A DNA stretch of 64,000 nucleotides from G051903925 sp051903925. GTDB taxonomy: Bacteria > Pseudomonadota > Alphaproteobacteria > Zavarziniales > Zavarziniaceae. Below are positions 27,695-36,040 of the stretch, one piece after another. Position 1 is the first letter of the stretch, and every line of letters starts with the position of its first letter. The notes beneath the pieces were generated by a model. It ran no database searches. It was not told where the DNA came from and saw only the letters and a program-made list of their open reading frames with translations. The stretch is from positions 1,550,001-1,614,000 of the forward strand of contig NZ_CP173678.1 of the NCBI RefSeq assembly GCF_051903925.1. Direction: 5' to 3'. The translations under genes were made by a program, and so were the position numbers.

Positions 27695-30022
27695 TCAGCT
27701 CCGCGGTCTGGTCTTGTCCGGATCATAGAAGGGAAAGCGCACCACCGTCGCCGGCAGACGCTTCTGGTGGCCGTCCAGCTTGCCCACCTCCAGCACCGTG
27801 CCCGGGCCTGCGTGCTCGACCGCCACGCGGGCCAGGGCCAGCGACTTGCGCAAGGTGGGCGAACGCAGGCCAGAGGTGACGAGGCCGACCTGGGCCCGCC
27901 CGACATGGACGCAGTCGCCATGGCCCGCGACCTCGTTCCCCGCCAGCTCCAGGCCGACCAGCATGCGCTGGGGGCTGGCCTTGCGCCGGATCAGGGCCGC
28001 CTTGCCCACGAAGTCATCCTCGGACTTCAGCGCGACGGTGAAGCCGATGCCGGCCTCGAACGGGTCGGTCTGGTCGTCGAATTCGTAGCCGGCGAAGATC
28101 AGCCCCGCCTCGATCCGCACCATGTCCAGCGCATCCAGGCCCAGCGGCGCCAGTCCGTGCGGGCGTCCTGCCTCCCACACTGCGTCCCACACGGCGGCCG
28201 CGTGGCGCGGATGGCAAAAGATCTCGTACCCCAGTTCGCCGGAATAGCCGGTGCGGCTGACGACGACGGGAATGCCGGTATAGCCGCCGATCCGGCCGAT
28301 CGTGAAACGGAACCACTGGAGTTCCATCAGCGCCGGCTGGGCCGGCGGCGTCCAGACGATCTGGTTCAGGATCTCCCGCGACTTCGGGCCCTGGACCGCC
28401 ACGTTGTGCAGCTGGCTGGTGGACGAGCGGATCCAGGCACGGAAGCCCTTCTCCGCCGCCAGCTGCCGCAGCCAGGTGCCGCCATAGTCATCCCCGCCGA
28501 TCCAGCGGAAGTTGTCGGGCCCCAGCTTGAACAGCGTGCCGTCGTCAACCATGCCGCCGTGCGGGTAGCACATGGCGGAATAGACCACCTGGCCGGGCGT
28601 CAGCTTGCGCACGTCGCGGGTCAGTGCGTATTGCAGCAGCGCCTCCGCGTCCGGGCCCGTCACCTCGAACTTGCGCAAAGGCGACAGGTCCATGATGACC
28701 GCGGCGGTGCGGCAGGCCTGGTACTCCGCCACCGGGCCGAAGTCGGTATAGCTGGAAGGCAGCCAATAGCCCTTGTACTCGACCATCCGCCGGGTCAGGG
28801 CGGACGTGCGGGCGTGAAAGCCGGTTTCCTGGGTCAGGTCCGGCTCGGCATCGGGGGTTGGGCGCACCGCGATCGCTTTCGGAAAGGTCTGGTCCGCCGC
28901 ATAGACGCGGACGTGGATGTCGGTCGGGTTCCAGCCGTTGGCGGCGTCGATGTCGTCGGGACACGCGGACGAGGCACAGACCAGGTCGGTCATTGCCCGC
29001 ATCAGGACATAGTCGCCGGGCCTGGACCAGGGCTCGTCCAGGCCGATCCTCATGCTGTGGTCCAGGATCGTGTTGTAGAAGAAGTTGATCGCCGGCCAGC
29101 CGCCGCGCGGGGCCACGCCATGGGGGGCCAGCACGCGGTTGAAGTTGTCTGAGCACGAGACATGGCCGGGATAGCCGGCATCGTCGTAATAGCGGTCGGT
29201 GCAGGCCAGGGCGAAACTGTCGTGCCGGCCGACCGTGTCCTGCACCACCTCCACCAGGGGGTTCAGATCCTGGTCGAAGAACTTCGAGAACAGGCCGGGG
29301 CCCGGATAGGCGGAGGCCGTCAGCGTGCGCGTCGCCGTCATGTCCATACCGCGCTCGACACCCCTGGCCAGGGCGGCGGCGTCAAAGGCCAGGAAGTCGG
29401 AGCATTGCCGACCCGCGACGTCGATCACCTGGATGAACTCGCCCGCCTTCACCGTGTAGGCCAGCGCGGTCGAGTGCGGCACGCGGTACTCGGCCACGAC
29501 CCGGCCCAGCGGCGCGGGCAAAGGCGGCTCGGCCGGGATCACGGCGCGGGCCACGACGACCAGCAGGGCGGTGGGCGGGTCCTGCGCGCCCGGCTCCATC
29601 GGCGGGGTCGCCGGTGCCACCGCCACGCGCGCGGCGCTGGCGGCGGTCAGCACGACCTGCTGGCCGGGCGTACCTGCGGCGTCCAGCACCAGCGCCGCGT
29701 GCGCAGGGGCAAAGCCGGGTATCGTCGTGAACTGCGCCGCCCGGTCGGCCAGCAGGCCGAGTGACGCCAAGGCGTCCAGGCCGGCGGCGCTGAGGGCCGC
29801 GACCTCAGCCGGCTGCGCCCCTTCGGGATCGGTGATCGACAGCGTGTCGCCCGCTTCCAGGTCGACAACCAATGGCATACCAGGCCGAACCTTGACGCGC
29901 TGCTGCCCGGGTGCCAGGGACGGCAGGCCCGGCTCCAGCAGGGCCGCGGGTGCTGCGGTCACGGACCCGGGAAGGGCACCCGTGTCGGGCGCAAAGCGTG
30001 GGGTCGCACTGTCACGGACCAT
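27695..30022 (-). CDS. DUF1989-aminomethyltransferase (GcvT) fusion protein
   Basis: This 775-residue protein joins two folds. Residues about 1-390 are DUF1989 (urea-carboxylase-associated type): GRVVAEYRVPHSTALAYTVK, VIDVAGRQCSDFLAFD, SKFFDQDLNPLVEV and PINFF-like NFFYNTILD are visible. Residues about 400-775 are a GcvT-type folate enzyme: GFHARTSALTRRMVEYKGYW, CRTAAVIMDLSPLRKFEVTG, VVSRTGYSGELGYEIFCHP and GLDALDMVRIEAGLIFAGYE. It likely moves a one-carbon unit from an amine or methylated compound to tetrahydrofolate; the substrate is unknown. Co-transcribed with a flavin reductase. Confidence 0.9.
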   Translation of the reverse strand: MVRDSATPRFAPDTGALPGSVTAAPAALLEPGLPSLAPGQQRVKVRPGMPLVVDLEAGDTLSITDPEGAQPAEVAALSAAGLDALASLGLLADRAAQFTTIPGFAPAHAALVLDAAGTPGQQVVLTAASAARVAVAPATPPMEPGAQDPPTALLVVVARAVIPAEPPLPAPLGRVVAEYRVPHSTALAYTVKAGEFIQVIDVAGRQCSDFLAFDAAALARGVERGMDMTATRTLTASAYPGPGLFSKFFDQDLNPLVEVVQDTVGRHDSFALACTDRYYDDAGYPGHVSCSDNFNRVLAPHGVAPRGGWPAINFFYNTILDHSMRIGLDEPWSRPGDYVLMRAMTDLVCASSACPDDIDAANGWNPTDIHVRVYAADQTFPKAIAVRPTPDAEPDLTQETGFHARTSALTRRMVEYKGYWLPSSYTDFGPVAEYQACRTAAVIMDLSPLRKFEVTGPDAEALLQYALTRDVRKLTPGQVVYSAMCYPHGGMVDDGTLFKLGPDNFRWIGGDDYGGTWLRQLAAEKGFRAWIRSSTSQLHNVAVQGPKSREILNQIVWTPPAQPALMELQWFRFTIGRIGGYTGIPVVVSRTGYSGELGYEIFCHPRHAAAVWDAVWEAGRPHGLAPLGLDALDMVRIEAGLIFAGYEFDDQTDPFEAGIGFTVALKSEDDFVGKAALIRRKASPQRMLVGLELAGNEVAGHGDCVHVGRAQVGLVTSGLRSPTLRKSLALARVAVEHAGPGTVLEVGKLDGHQKRLPATVVRFPFYDPDKTRPRS

Positions 30023-30110
30023 GGCGGGCCCTCCGTTACGCGCCCCAATCTAGACCCCAGCCCGCAGGGCTTCAACCCGCAGCCGGGCTACCAATTCCAG
30101 ACCAATAAAG

Positions 30111-30980
30111 TCATGGCACAGGATCCGGCTGGGGCGTCGGGCGCCCGGACAGGCTGGGCCACAGATACCAGATCACGGCTCCCAGGATCAGGCTGCCGCC
30201 CACCCACGCGCCCTGTCCCGGCTCCTCCCCGATCGCCAGCCAGACCCAGAGCGGGCCCAGCACCACGTCCAGCAGGCCGATCAGGCCGGCTTCGGCCGGC
30301 GGCACGTGGCGCCCGCCCATCAGGAACAGGAGGAAGGCCAGGACCGACGTCGTCAGCGCCAGCAGGGCGATGACGCCCAGGTCGCGCAGGGGCGGCACGT
30401 CGAGGCCGGCCAAGGGAAGGGCCGCCAGCGCCGCAAGCACCGCGCCCCAGGCATTGACAGCCGCGATGTCGGTCGTGGGATGGCGCCGCATCAGGATGAT
30501 CAGCAGGGCAAAGGTTGCCGTCATGAGAAGCGCCAGGGCATTGCCCAGCAGGTCGCCTGGGCGCAGCGAGGCCGCCCCCAGCACGACCACCCCCGCCAGC
30601 GACACGGTCGAGGCGACGATGACCCGGCGGGTCGCCCGCTCGCCCATCATCAGCCAGGCAAGGCCCGCCGCGATGAAGGGCAACGTGGCATAGATGACCA
30701 GGACGTTCGCGACCGTCGTGTGGGCGACCGCGCCGACGAAGGCCGTGGTCGACACGCCCGAGATGACGGCGCCCAGCACGCCGATCCGTCCAAAGGTCAT
30801 CTGCCGCCGACCGGGATGCAGGGCCACGATCACGAACAGGGCTGCCGCCGCGATGACCGAGCGCCACAGGACCAGCGACCAGGCGTCGATCTCGACCAGC
30901 CGGATGAACAGGCCGGCCAGGCCCCATAGCAGCGTCGCCACCAGGACCAGGGTCAGGCCATAGGCCCGCCGTTCAACCAT
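30111..30980 (-). CDS. EamA/DMT-family transporter
   Basis: This 289-residue protein has about ten hydrophobic helices arranged as two EamA repeats (TLVLVATLLWGLAGLFIRLV; LTTSVLAFLLFLMGGRHVPP ... GLLDVVLGPLWVWLAIGEEP). Such proteins usually export amino acids or other small metabolites. The start MVERRAYGLT at 30980 begins the first helix region. The gene is separated by 88 bp from the DUF1989-GcvT fusion and reads the same way. Confidence 0.9.
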   Translation of the reverse strand: MVERRAYGLTLVLVATLLWGLAGLFIRLVEIDAWSLVLWRSVIAAAALFVIVALHPGRRQMTFGRIGVLGAVISGVSTTAFVGAVAHTTVANVLVIYATLPFIAAGLAWLMMGERATRRVIVASTVSLAGVVVLGAASLRPGDLLGNALALLMTATFALLIILMRRHPTTDIAAVNAWGAVLAALAALPLAGLDVPPLRDLGVIALLALTTSVLAFLLFLMGGRHVPPAEAGLIGLLDVVLGPLWVWLAIGEEPGQGAWVGGSLILGAVIWYLWPSLSGRPTPQPDPVP

Positions 30981-31090
30981 CCGTCCTCGTCGGGCGCATG
31001 CGCATCTGCATCGCGCGATGGCAGACCACGCGGGGGCGACCGTCAAGCTGGACGGCTCAAACCTTGCTGCGGGGTCTGCCGGGGATGCGC

Positions 31091-31267
31091 CTAGTTGAAC
31101 AGGCGATAGGCCAGGGCCAGCACGACGGCGATGCCAAGCCATGCCGCCAGCTGCATCAGCGTGCGCTGCCGGTTCTGCGCCATCGACCGCAGCATGCCGC
31201 GATTGCCGATCACCAGGACGAAGAGAACGCCCAGCATCAGGACCAGGCCGGCCCAGGGTTCGATCAT
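31091..31267 (-). CDS. Small two-helix membrane protein (58 aa)
   Basis: The frame ATG 31267 to TAG 31091 encodes MIEPWAGLVLMLGVLFVLVI, then a short basic loop (NRGMLRSMAQNRQRT) and a second helix (LAAWLGIAVVLALAYRL) with the end FN. It begins 4 bp after the xerC stop and is probably co-transcribed. No family recognised; the twin-helix design with a positively charged loop is a convincing protein. Confidence 0.7.
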   Translation of the reverse strand: MIEPWAGLVLMLGVLFVLVIGNRGMLRSMAQNRQRTLMQLAAWLGIAVVLALAYRLFN

Positions 31268-31271
31268 GGCG

Positions 31272-32261
31272 TCAGCCTAGCACAGGGCGCCGCGCCGTGC
31301 GGGCACGCGGATGCGCCTGGTCGAACACCTCGGCCAGGCGGGTGGCATCGACGGACGTGTAGCGCTGGGTGGTGGACAGGCTGGCATGGCCCAGCAGGTC
31401 CTGGATCGCCCGCAGGTCGGCCCCCCCGCCCAGCAGGTGGGTCGCAAAGGAATGGCGCAAGGCGTGCGGCGTCGCGTCCGCCGGCAGGCCCAGCGCGCCG
31501 CGCACCCGCTCCATCGCCAGCTGCACCGCGCGAGGGCCCAGGGGGCCGCCCTGCACCCCGCGGAACAGCGCCTCGTCCCCATCCAGCGGCTGGGGCAGCA
31601 GGGCGAGGTAGGCATCGACCGCGGTGCGCACCGCGGGCAGGACGGGCACGATGCGCTCCTTGTTGCCCTTGCCGCGGACGCGCAGCACCTCGGCCAGGGG
31701 GGCCTGGTCGCGGCGCAGGGACAGCGCCTCCGACACGCGCAGGCCGCAGCCATAGAGCAGGGCCAGCACCGCCTTGTCCCGCGCGGCGACCCAGGCTTCC
31801 TCCGGGTGGTCCTGGGCCCGGTCCAGGCTGGCGCGGGCCTGCGTGGCGGTCAGGGCCCGCGGCGCGCGGGCGGGCAGCCTTGGCCGGCGCACGGCGTCGA
31901 TGGCGGCCACGGCGACGTGACAGCGCTTTTCCAGGAAGGTGCAAAAGGCGCGCACGGCGGACAGGCCACGCGCCATGGACGACGGGCTCAACCCCTCGGC
32001 CCGGCGGCGGGCGGCCCATGCGCGGATATCGGCGGCACCCAGCCGGGCCATGCCGTCGACGTCCAGCGGGCCGCCCTGGTGCTGGGCCTGGAACGCCAGG
32101 AACGAGACGAGGTCGGCGCCATAGGCCGCCAGCGTATTGGGCGAGAGGCGGCGCTCGGCGCCCAGGTAGCGCTCCCAGGCGGCGACGTGGTCGCACAGGC
32201 CGGGGCCGGCCAGGACCCGCTCGGCCAGGGGCAGGGTGCTCAGGTGCGCAGGTCGAGCCAC
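31272..32261 (-). CDS. xerC: Tyrosine recombinase XerC
   Basis: This 329-residue recombinase resolves chromosome dimers at dif with XerD. The N-terminal SAM-like domain (LSPNTLAAYGADLVSFLAF) is followed by the catalytic set: Arg in GCGLRVSEAL, Lys in GKGNKERIV, His and Arg in HALRHSFATHLL, His in LLGHASLSTTQRYTSVD and the nucleophile Tyr in QRYT. It overlaps the DUF484 gene by 22 bp, an association also known from gammaproteobacteria, which supports XerC rather than an integrase. Confidence 0.95.
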   Translation of the reverse strand: MARPAHLSTLPLAERVLAGPGLCDHVAAWERYLGAERRLSPNTLAAYGADLVSFLAFQAQHQGGPLDVDGMARLGAADIRAWAARRRAEGLSPSSMARGLSAVRAFCTFLEKRCHVAVAAIDAVRRPRLPARAPRALTATQARASLDRAQDHPEEAWVAARDKAVLALLYGCGLRVSEALSLRRDQAPLAEVLRVRGKGNKERIVPVLPAVRTAVDAYLALLPQPLDGDEALFRGVQGGPLGPRAVQLAMERVRGALGLPADATPHALRHSFATHLLGGGADLRAIQDLLGHASLSTTQRYTSVDATRLAEVFDQAHPRARTARRPVLG

Positions 32262-32968
32262 GCGCGGAACAGACGCTCGATCACGTCGGCCAGGAAACGC
32301 AGCAGGTCCGAGCCCTGGCCCGGCTGGAACTTGTCCGCCTCGCGCGCGCCCAGCGCCAGCAGGCCGTTGGGGGACTGGTCGGAAATGTTCAGTCGGACCA
32401 GCGCCTGCGATCGCACCAGGGCGGCAGCGGGACCAAAGATCGCGGGGTCGCCCATGACCTCCGCTTCCAGGCTGACCCGGTCGCTGGGACCCAGCTCCGC
32501 CTCGACCGTGCCGGGGGGCAGGAGCATGACCCCGGTCGCCGGCACCTTGACCCGCAGGCGGTCGTCATTCTCGACGCACAGGGTGATGGTGTCGACGTCC
32601 AGGACCGTTGCCAGGTCCTGGGTCACGACATGGACCAGGTGCTCGAAGTTGCGTGCTTCCAGCAGCAGCAGGATCGCCTCGCCCACGCGGCTCTGCACGG
32701 CGGCGTTGTCGCGCATGGCGGACAGCATCTCGCCCTGCAGCGTGCTGAGGCGGACATTCTCGCCCTGGACCCGTTGCAGCATGAACTGCTGCATGTCGAG
32801 GACGTTGCGCCCCGTGGCAAAGGCGGGTGGCGTCAGAAGGGCGATCAGGTCGGGATTGTCGGCCAGGAAGTCCGGATTCTGCGCCAGATAGGCGCGCACC
32901 TGCTCCCGGCTCGGCAGGTCGATGCCGGCTTCGGCCGGCGTCTCGGCCTCGGACTTCCGCTTGGCCAT
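32240..32968 (-). CDS. DUF484 family protein
   Basis: This 242-residue cytoplasmic protein has the DUF484 opening (REQVRAYLAQNPDFLADNPD), a helical linker (MQQFMLQRVQGENVRLSTLQ) and a GAF-like domain (LVRLNISDQSPNGLLALGAR ... LLRFLADVIERLFRAWL). The start MAKRKSE at 32968 is chosen because conserved sequence follows. It is translationally coupled to xerC. Function unknown; the repeated pairing with xerC in distant bacteria points to a chromosome-maintenance or growth-related role. Confidence 0.92.
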   Translation of the reverse strand: MAKRKSEAETPAEAGIDLPSREQVRAYLAQNPDFLADNPDLIALLTPPAFATGRNVLDMQQFMLQRVQGENVRLSTLQGEMLSAMRDNAAVQSRVGEAILLLLEARNFEHLVHVVTQDLATVLDVDTITLCVENDDRLRVKVPATGVMLLPPGTVEAELGPSDRVSLEAEVMGDPAIFGPAAALVRSQALVRLNISDQSPNGLLALGAREADKFQPGQGSDLLRFLADVIERLFRAWLDLRT

Positions 32969-32981
32969 GGCCGTCAGCCTG

Positions 32982-33647
32982 TCACGTCGCGGCGGTGATG
33001 CTCTGGCCGGTCTTCTGCCAGTCCGCCAGGAAGGCGGCCAGGCCCTTGTCCGTGAGCGGGTGCAGCGCCAATTGCCGCAGCACGGCGGGCGGCAGCGTCG
33101 CCACATCGGCCCCGATCTTGGCCGACTGCACGACATGCAGGGGATGGCGGATGGAGGCGACCAGGATCTCGGTGGTGAAGCCCGGATAGTTGTCGTAGAT
33201 GCGACGGATGTCCTCGATCAGCGCCATGCCGTCTTCGGAAATGTCGTCCAGCCGCCCGACAAAGGGGGAGATGAAGGCAGCCCCCGCCTTGGCCGCCAGC
33301 AGCGCCTGCGCGGGCGAGAAGCACAGCGTGACGTTGACCTGCGTGCCCTTCGACGACAAGGCCTTGCACGTCTTCAGGCCGTCCCAGGTCAGCGGCACCT
33401 TGATCGCGACATTGGACGCCACCTCAAGCAGGCGGGCCGCCTCTGCCATCATGCCGTCGAAGTCGGTCGCTGTGACTTCCGCGCTGACGGGGCCATCGAC
33501 CACCGAGCAGATCTCGGCCAGCACGTCCAGGAACTTGCGCCCCGATTTCGCGATCAGCGACGGATTGGTCGTGACACCGTCGACCATGCCCGTCGCGGCG
33601 AGATCGCGAATCTCTGCAACATCGGCCGTATCGACAAAGAATTTCAT
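32982..33647 (-). CDS. Transaldolase-family aldolase (fructose-6-phosphate aldolase type)
   Basis: This 221-residue TIM barrel starts at ATG 33647 (MKFFVDTADVAEIRDLAATG). VDGVTTNPSLIAKSG, the Schiff-base Lys in NVAIKVPLTWDGL, VNVTLCFSPAQALLAAKAGA and SPFVGRLDD are the class-I aldolase/transaldolase MipB/TalC landmarks. Small transaldolases of this length act either as transaldolase or as F6P aldolase; residues to separate the two cannot be judged reliably by eye. It is divergent from priA by 41 bp and precedes the DUF484 gene. Confidence 0.93.
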   Translation of the reverse strand: MKFFVDTADVAEIRDLAATGMVDGVTTNPSLIAKSGRKFLDVLAEICSVVDGPVSAEVTATDFDGMMAEAARLLEVASNVAIKVPLTWDGLKTCKALSSKGTQVNVTLCFSPAQALLAAKAGAAFISPFVGRLDDISEDGMALIEDIRRIYDNYPGFTTEILVASIRHPLHVVQSAKIGADVATLPPAVLRQLALHPLTDKGLAAFLADWQKTGQSITAAT

Positions 33648-33688
33648 GACGTCCCCGCGCACCGCGATTCGAGGGGGGACTTTAGCCG

Positions 33689-35887
33689 ATGTCGCCTGAC
33701 CCTGCCATGCCGCCACCCGGCAACACCCCTGCGCCGGCGGCCCGCGTCTCTGTCCTCGTGCCGCTGCCCTTGCCGCGGGCGCTGGACTATCGCACCGGGC
33801 CCGAGGTGCTGGCGCCGGGCGACGTGGTGGAGGTGCCGGTGGCCGGGCGCCGCACGCTGGGCGTGGTCTGGGACAGCGCGCCCGACCCTGTCGTGCCGGA
33901 AGCGAAGCTGAAGCCCGTCCTGGCCAGGCTTGCCGGCGTGCACCTGCCCGAACCCTTGCGCCGCTTCATCGACTGGGTGGCGCAGTACACGCTCTCGCCC
34001 CCCGGCTTCGTCGCGCGTATGGCCCTGCCCTCGGCCGCGTTCGCGGCGCCCCGGGCGGTGGCCGCCTATCAATGGGTCGGCGGCGCCGGGGAGGCGGCCT
34101 TGACCCCGGCGCGCGCGGCGGTGCGGGCCGCGCTCGAACACGGGCCGTTGACCCCGGCCGAACTGCGTGCCGCCGGCTGTGGCGCGGGCCCGGTCAAGGC
34201 GCTGGTCGATGCTGGCCTTGTCGTGCGCATGAAGCGCCAGGCCGCAGCGCCGCCGGCGCCCGACCTGGGGCGGCGGGGGCCGGACCTCAACCCGGAGCAG
34301 GCGGCGGCTGCGGCGGAGTTGGCGGCCTTGGCGCGCGGCGGGGCGTTCGCGCCCGTGCTGCTCGACGGGCCTACCGGCTCCGGCAAGACGGAGGTCTACC
34401 TGGAGGCGGCGCGGGCGGCGCTGGAACAGGGGCGGCAGGTGCTGGTGATGCTGCCGGAGATCGCGCTGACGCCCCAGTCGCTGGCGCGGATCGAGCGGCA
34501 CTTCGTGCATGCGCCGCTGCTCTGGCATTCCGACCTGAACCCCGCGGTGCGCGCGGCGACGTGGGGCGCGGTGGCGGCGGGCGGGCCCCTGATCGTGGTG
34601 GGCGCGCGCTCGGCCCTGTTCCTGCCCTTTCAGAACCTGGGCCTGATCGTGGTGGACGAGGAGCACGATACCTCGTTCAAGCAGGAGGACGGCGTCGTCT
34701 ATCACGCGCGCGACATGGCGGTGGTGCGGGCGCGCATCGCTGCCTGCCCCGTGATCCTGGCGTCCGCCACGCCGAGCCTGGAGACGGTCGTGAACGTGGA
34801 GCAGGGGCGCTATCGCAGCGTCCGCCTTCACCGCCGGCACGGCGGGGCGGGCCTGCCCGACATGCGCCTGGTCGACCTCAGGCGGGAGCCGCCGGCGCGC
34901 GGGCGCTTCCTGGCGCCGTCGCTGGGCGCGGCGCTGGCGACGAACCTGGAGGCGGGGGAGCAGTCGCTGCTGTTCCTGAACCGGCGGGGCTATGCGCCGC
35001 TGACGATCTGCCGGGCCTGCGGCCATCGCCTGTCCTGCCCCAACTGCACCGCCTGGCTGGTGGAGCACCGGTTCGAGGGGCGCCATGCCTGCCATCATTG
35101 CGGCTATTCGGTGCCCCAGGTGCGTACCTGCCCCGACTGCGGGACGGAGGGGCAGCTGGCCCCCTGCGGCCCCGGGGTCGAGCGCGTGGTGGAGGAAGTG
35201 GCGGAACTGCTCCCCACCGCGCGCACGCTGGTCATGGCCAGCGACACCCTGGCCGGTCCCGCCGCGATCGCGGAAGCGGTCGAACGCATCGCCGCACACG
35301 ACGTGGACCTGGTGATCGGCACCCAGATCGTCGCCAAGGGGCATCACTTCCCGGGCCTGACCCTGGTCGGCGTGGTCGATGCCGATATCGGCCTGGCCGG
35401 TGGCGACCTGCGCGCGGCGGAGCGGACCTTCCAGTTGGTCTCCCAGGTGGCAGGCCGGGCTGGGCGGGCGGAGAAGCCGGGGCGCGTCCTGATCCAGACC
35501 TTCATGCCCCAGGCCCCGGTGCTGCGGGCGGTGGCGGCGGGCGACCGCGACGGCTTCCTCCATGCCCTGGCGGACGAGCGCCGCGGCGGCCTCTGGCCCC
35601 CCTTCGGCCGGCTGGCGGCGCTGATCGTCTCAGGCGAGGACGAGGGCCGCGTGGTCGCCACCGCCCGCGCCCTGGCGCAGGCCGCCCCGCGCGGGGAGGG
35701 GGTGGAGGTCCTGGGCCCGGCGCCCGCCCCCCTCGCCCTCCTGCGCAAGCGCCACCGCCAGCGCCTCCTGCTCAAGGCCCCGCGCGAGACCTACGTCCCC
35801 GACCTGGTCCGCGCCTGGCTTGACCGCGTCAAGATCCCCTCCAGCGTCCGCGTCCAACCCGACATCGACCCGATGAGCTTTACGTGA
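33689..35887 (+). CDS. priA: Primosomal protein N' (replication restart helicase PriA)
   Basis: This 732-residue 3'-5' helicase restarts stalled forks. It has the DNA-binding N-terminus (VSVLVPLPLPRALDYRTGP), Walker A LLDGPTGSGKTEVY, DEEH-box VVVDEEHDTSFKQED, YHARDMAV, the zinc module with four Cys pairs (CRACGH, CPNC, CHHCGY, CPDCG) and motifs V-VI (GTQIVAKGHHFP; QVAGRAGRAEKPG). Length and all motifs are complete. Confidence 0.97.
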   Translation: MSPDPAMPPPGNTPAPAARVSVLVPLPLPRALDYRTGPEVLAPGDVVEVPVAGRRTLGVVWDSAPDPVVPEAKLKPVLARLAGVHLPEPLRRFIDWVAQYTLSPPGFVARMALPSAAFAAPRAVAAYQWVGGAGEAALTPARAAVRAALEHGPLTPAELRAAGCGAGPVKALVDAGLVVRMKRQAAAPPAPDLGRRGPDLNPEQAAAAAELAALARGGAFAPVLLDGPTGSGKTEVYLEAARAALEQGRQVLVMLPEIALTPQSLARIERHFVHAPLLWHSDLNPAVRAATWGAVAAGGPLIVVGARSALFLPFQNLGLIVVDEEHDTSFKQEDGVVYHARDMAVVRARIAACPVILASATPSLETVVNVEQGRYRSVRLHRRHGGAGLPDMRLVDLRREPPARGRFLAPSLGAALATNLEAGEQSLLFLNRRGYAPLTICRACGHRLSCPNCTAWLVEHRFEGRHACHHCGYSVPQVRTCPDCGTEGQLAPCGPGVERVVEEVAELLPTARTLVMASDTLAGPAAIAEAVERIAAHDVDLVIGTQIVAKGHHFPGLTLVGVVDADIGLAGGDLRAAERTFQLVSQVAGRAGRAEKPGRVLIQTFMPQAPVLRAVAAGDRDGFLHALADERRGGLWPPFGRLAALIVSGEDEGRVVATARALAQAAPRGEGVEVLGPAPAPLALLRKRHRQRLLLKAPRETYVPDLVRAWLDRVKIPSSVRVQPDIDPMSFT

Positions 35888-36040
35888 GGTGGAGTTGACG
35901 CTCGCTCCTGGTTGGTATTGTCCGGGGCGCAGCGGAAGCCTACATTGTGAGTAGCCGGGGGAAGAAAATCGGCTTCATGCCGCGTGGCCCGTTCAAGGAC
36001 AGGCCCTATACCCCCGGCACATCACCGACGATGACGGCTG

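Noticed and set aside
35888..36040. Small gene between priA and pxpA
   Set aside because: Only very short frames occur in these 153 bp, none with a ribosome-binding site and convincing product.
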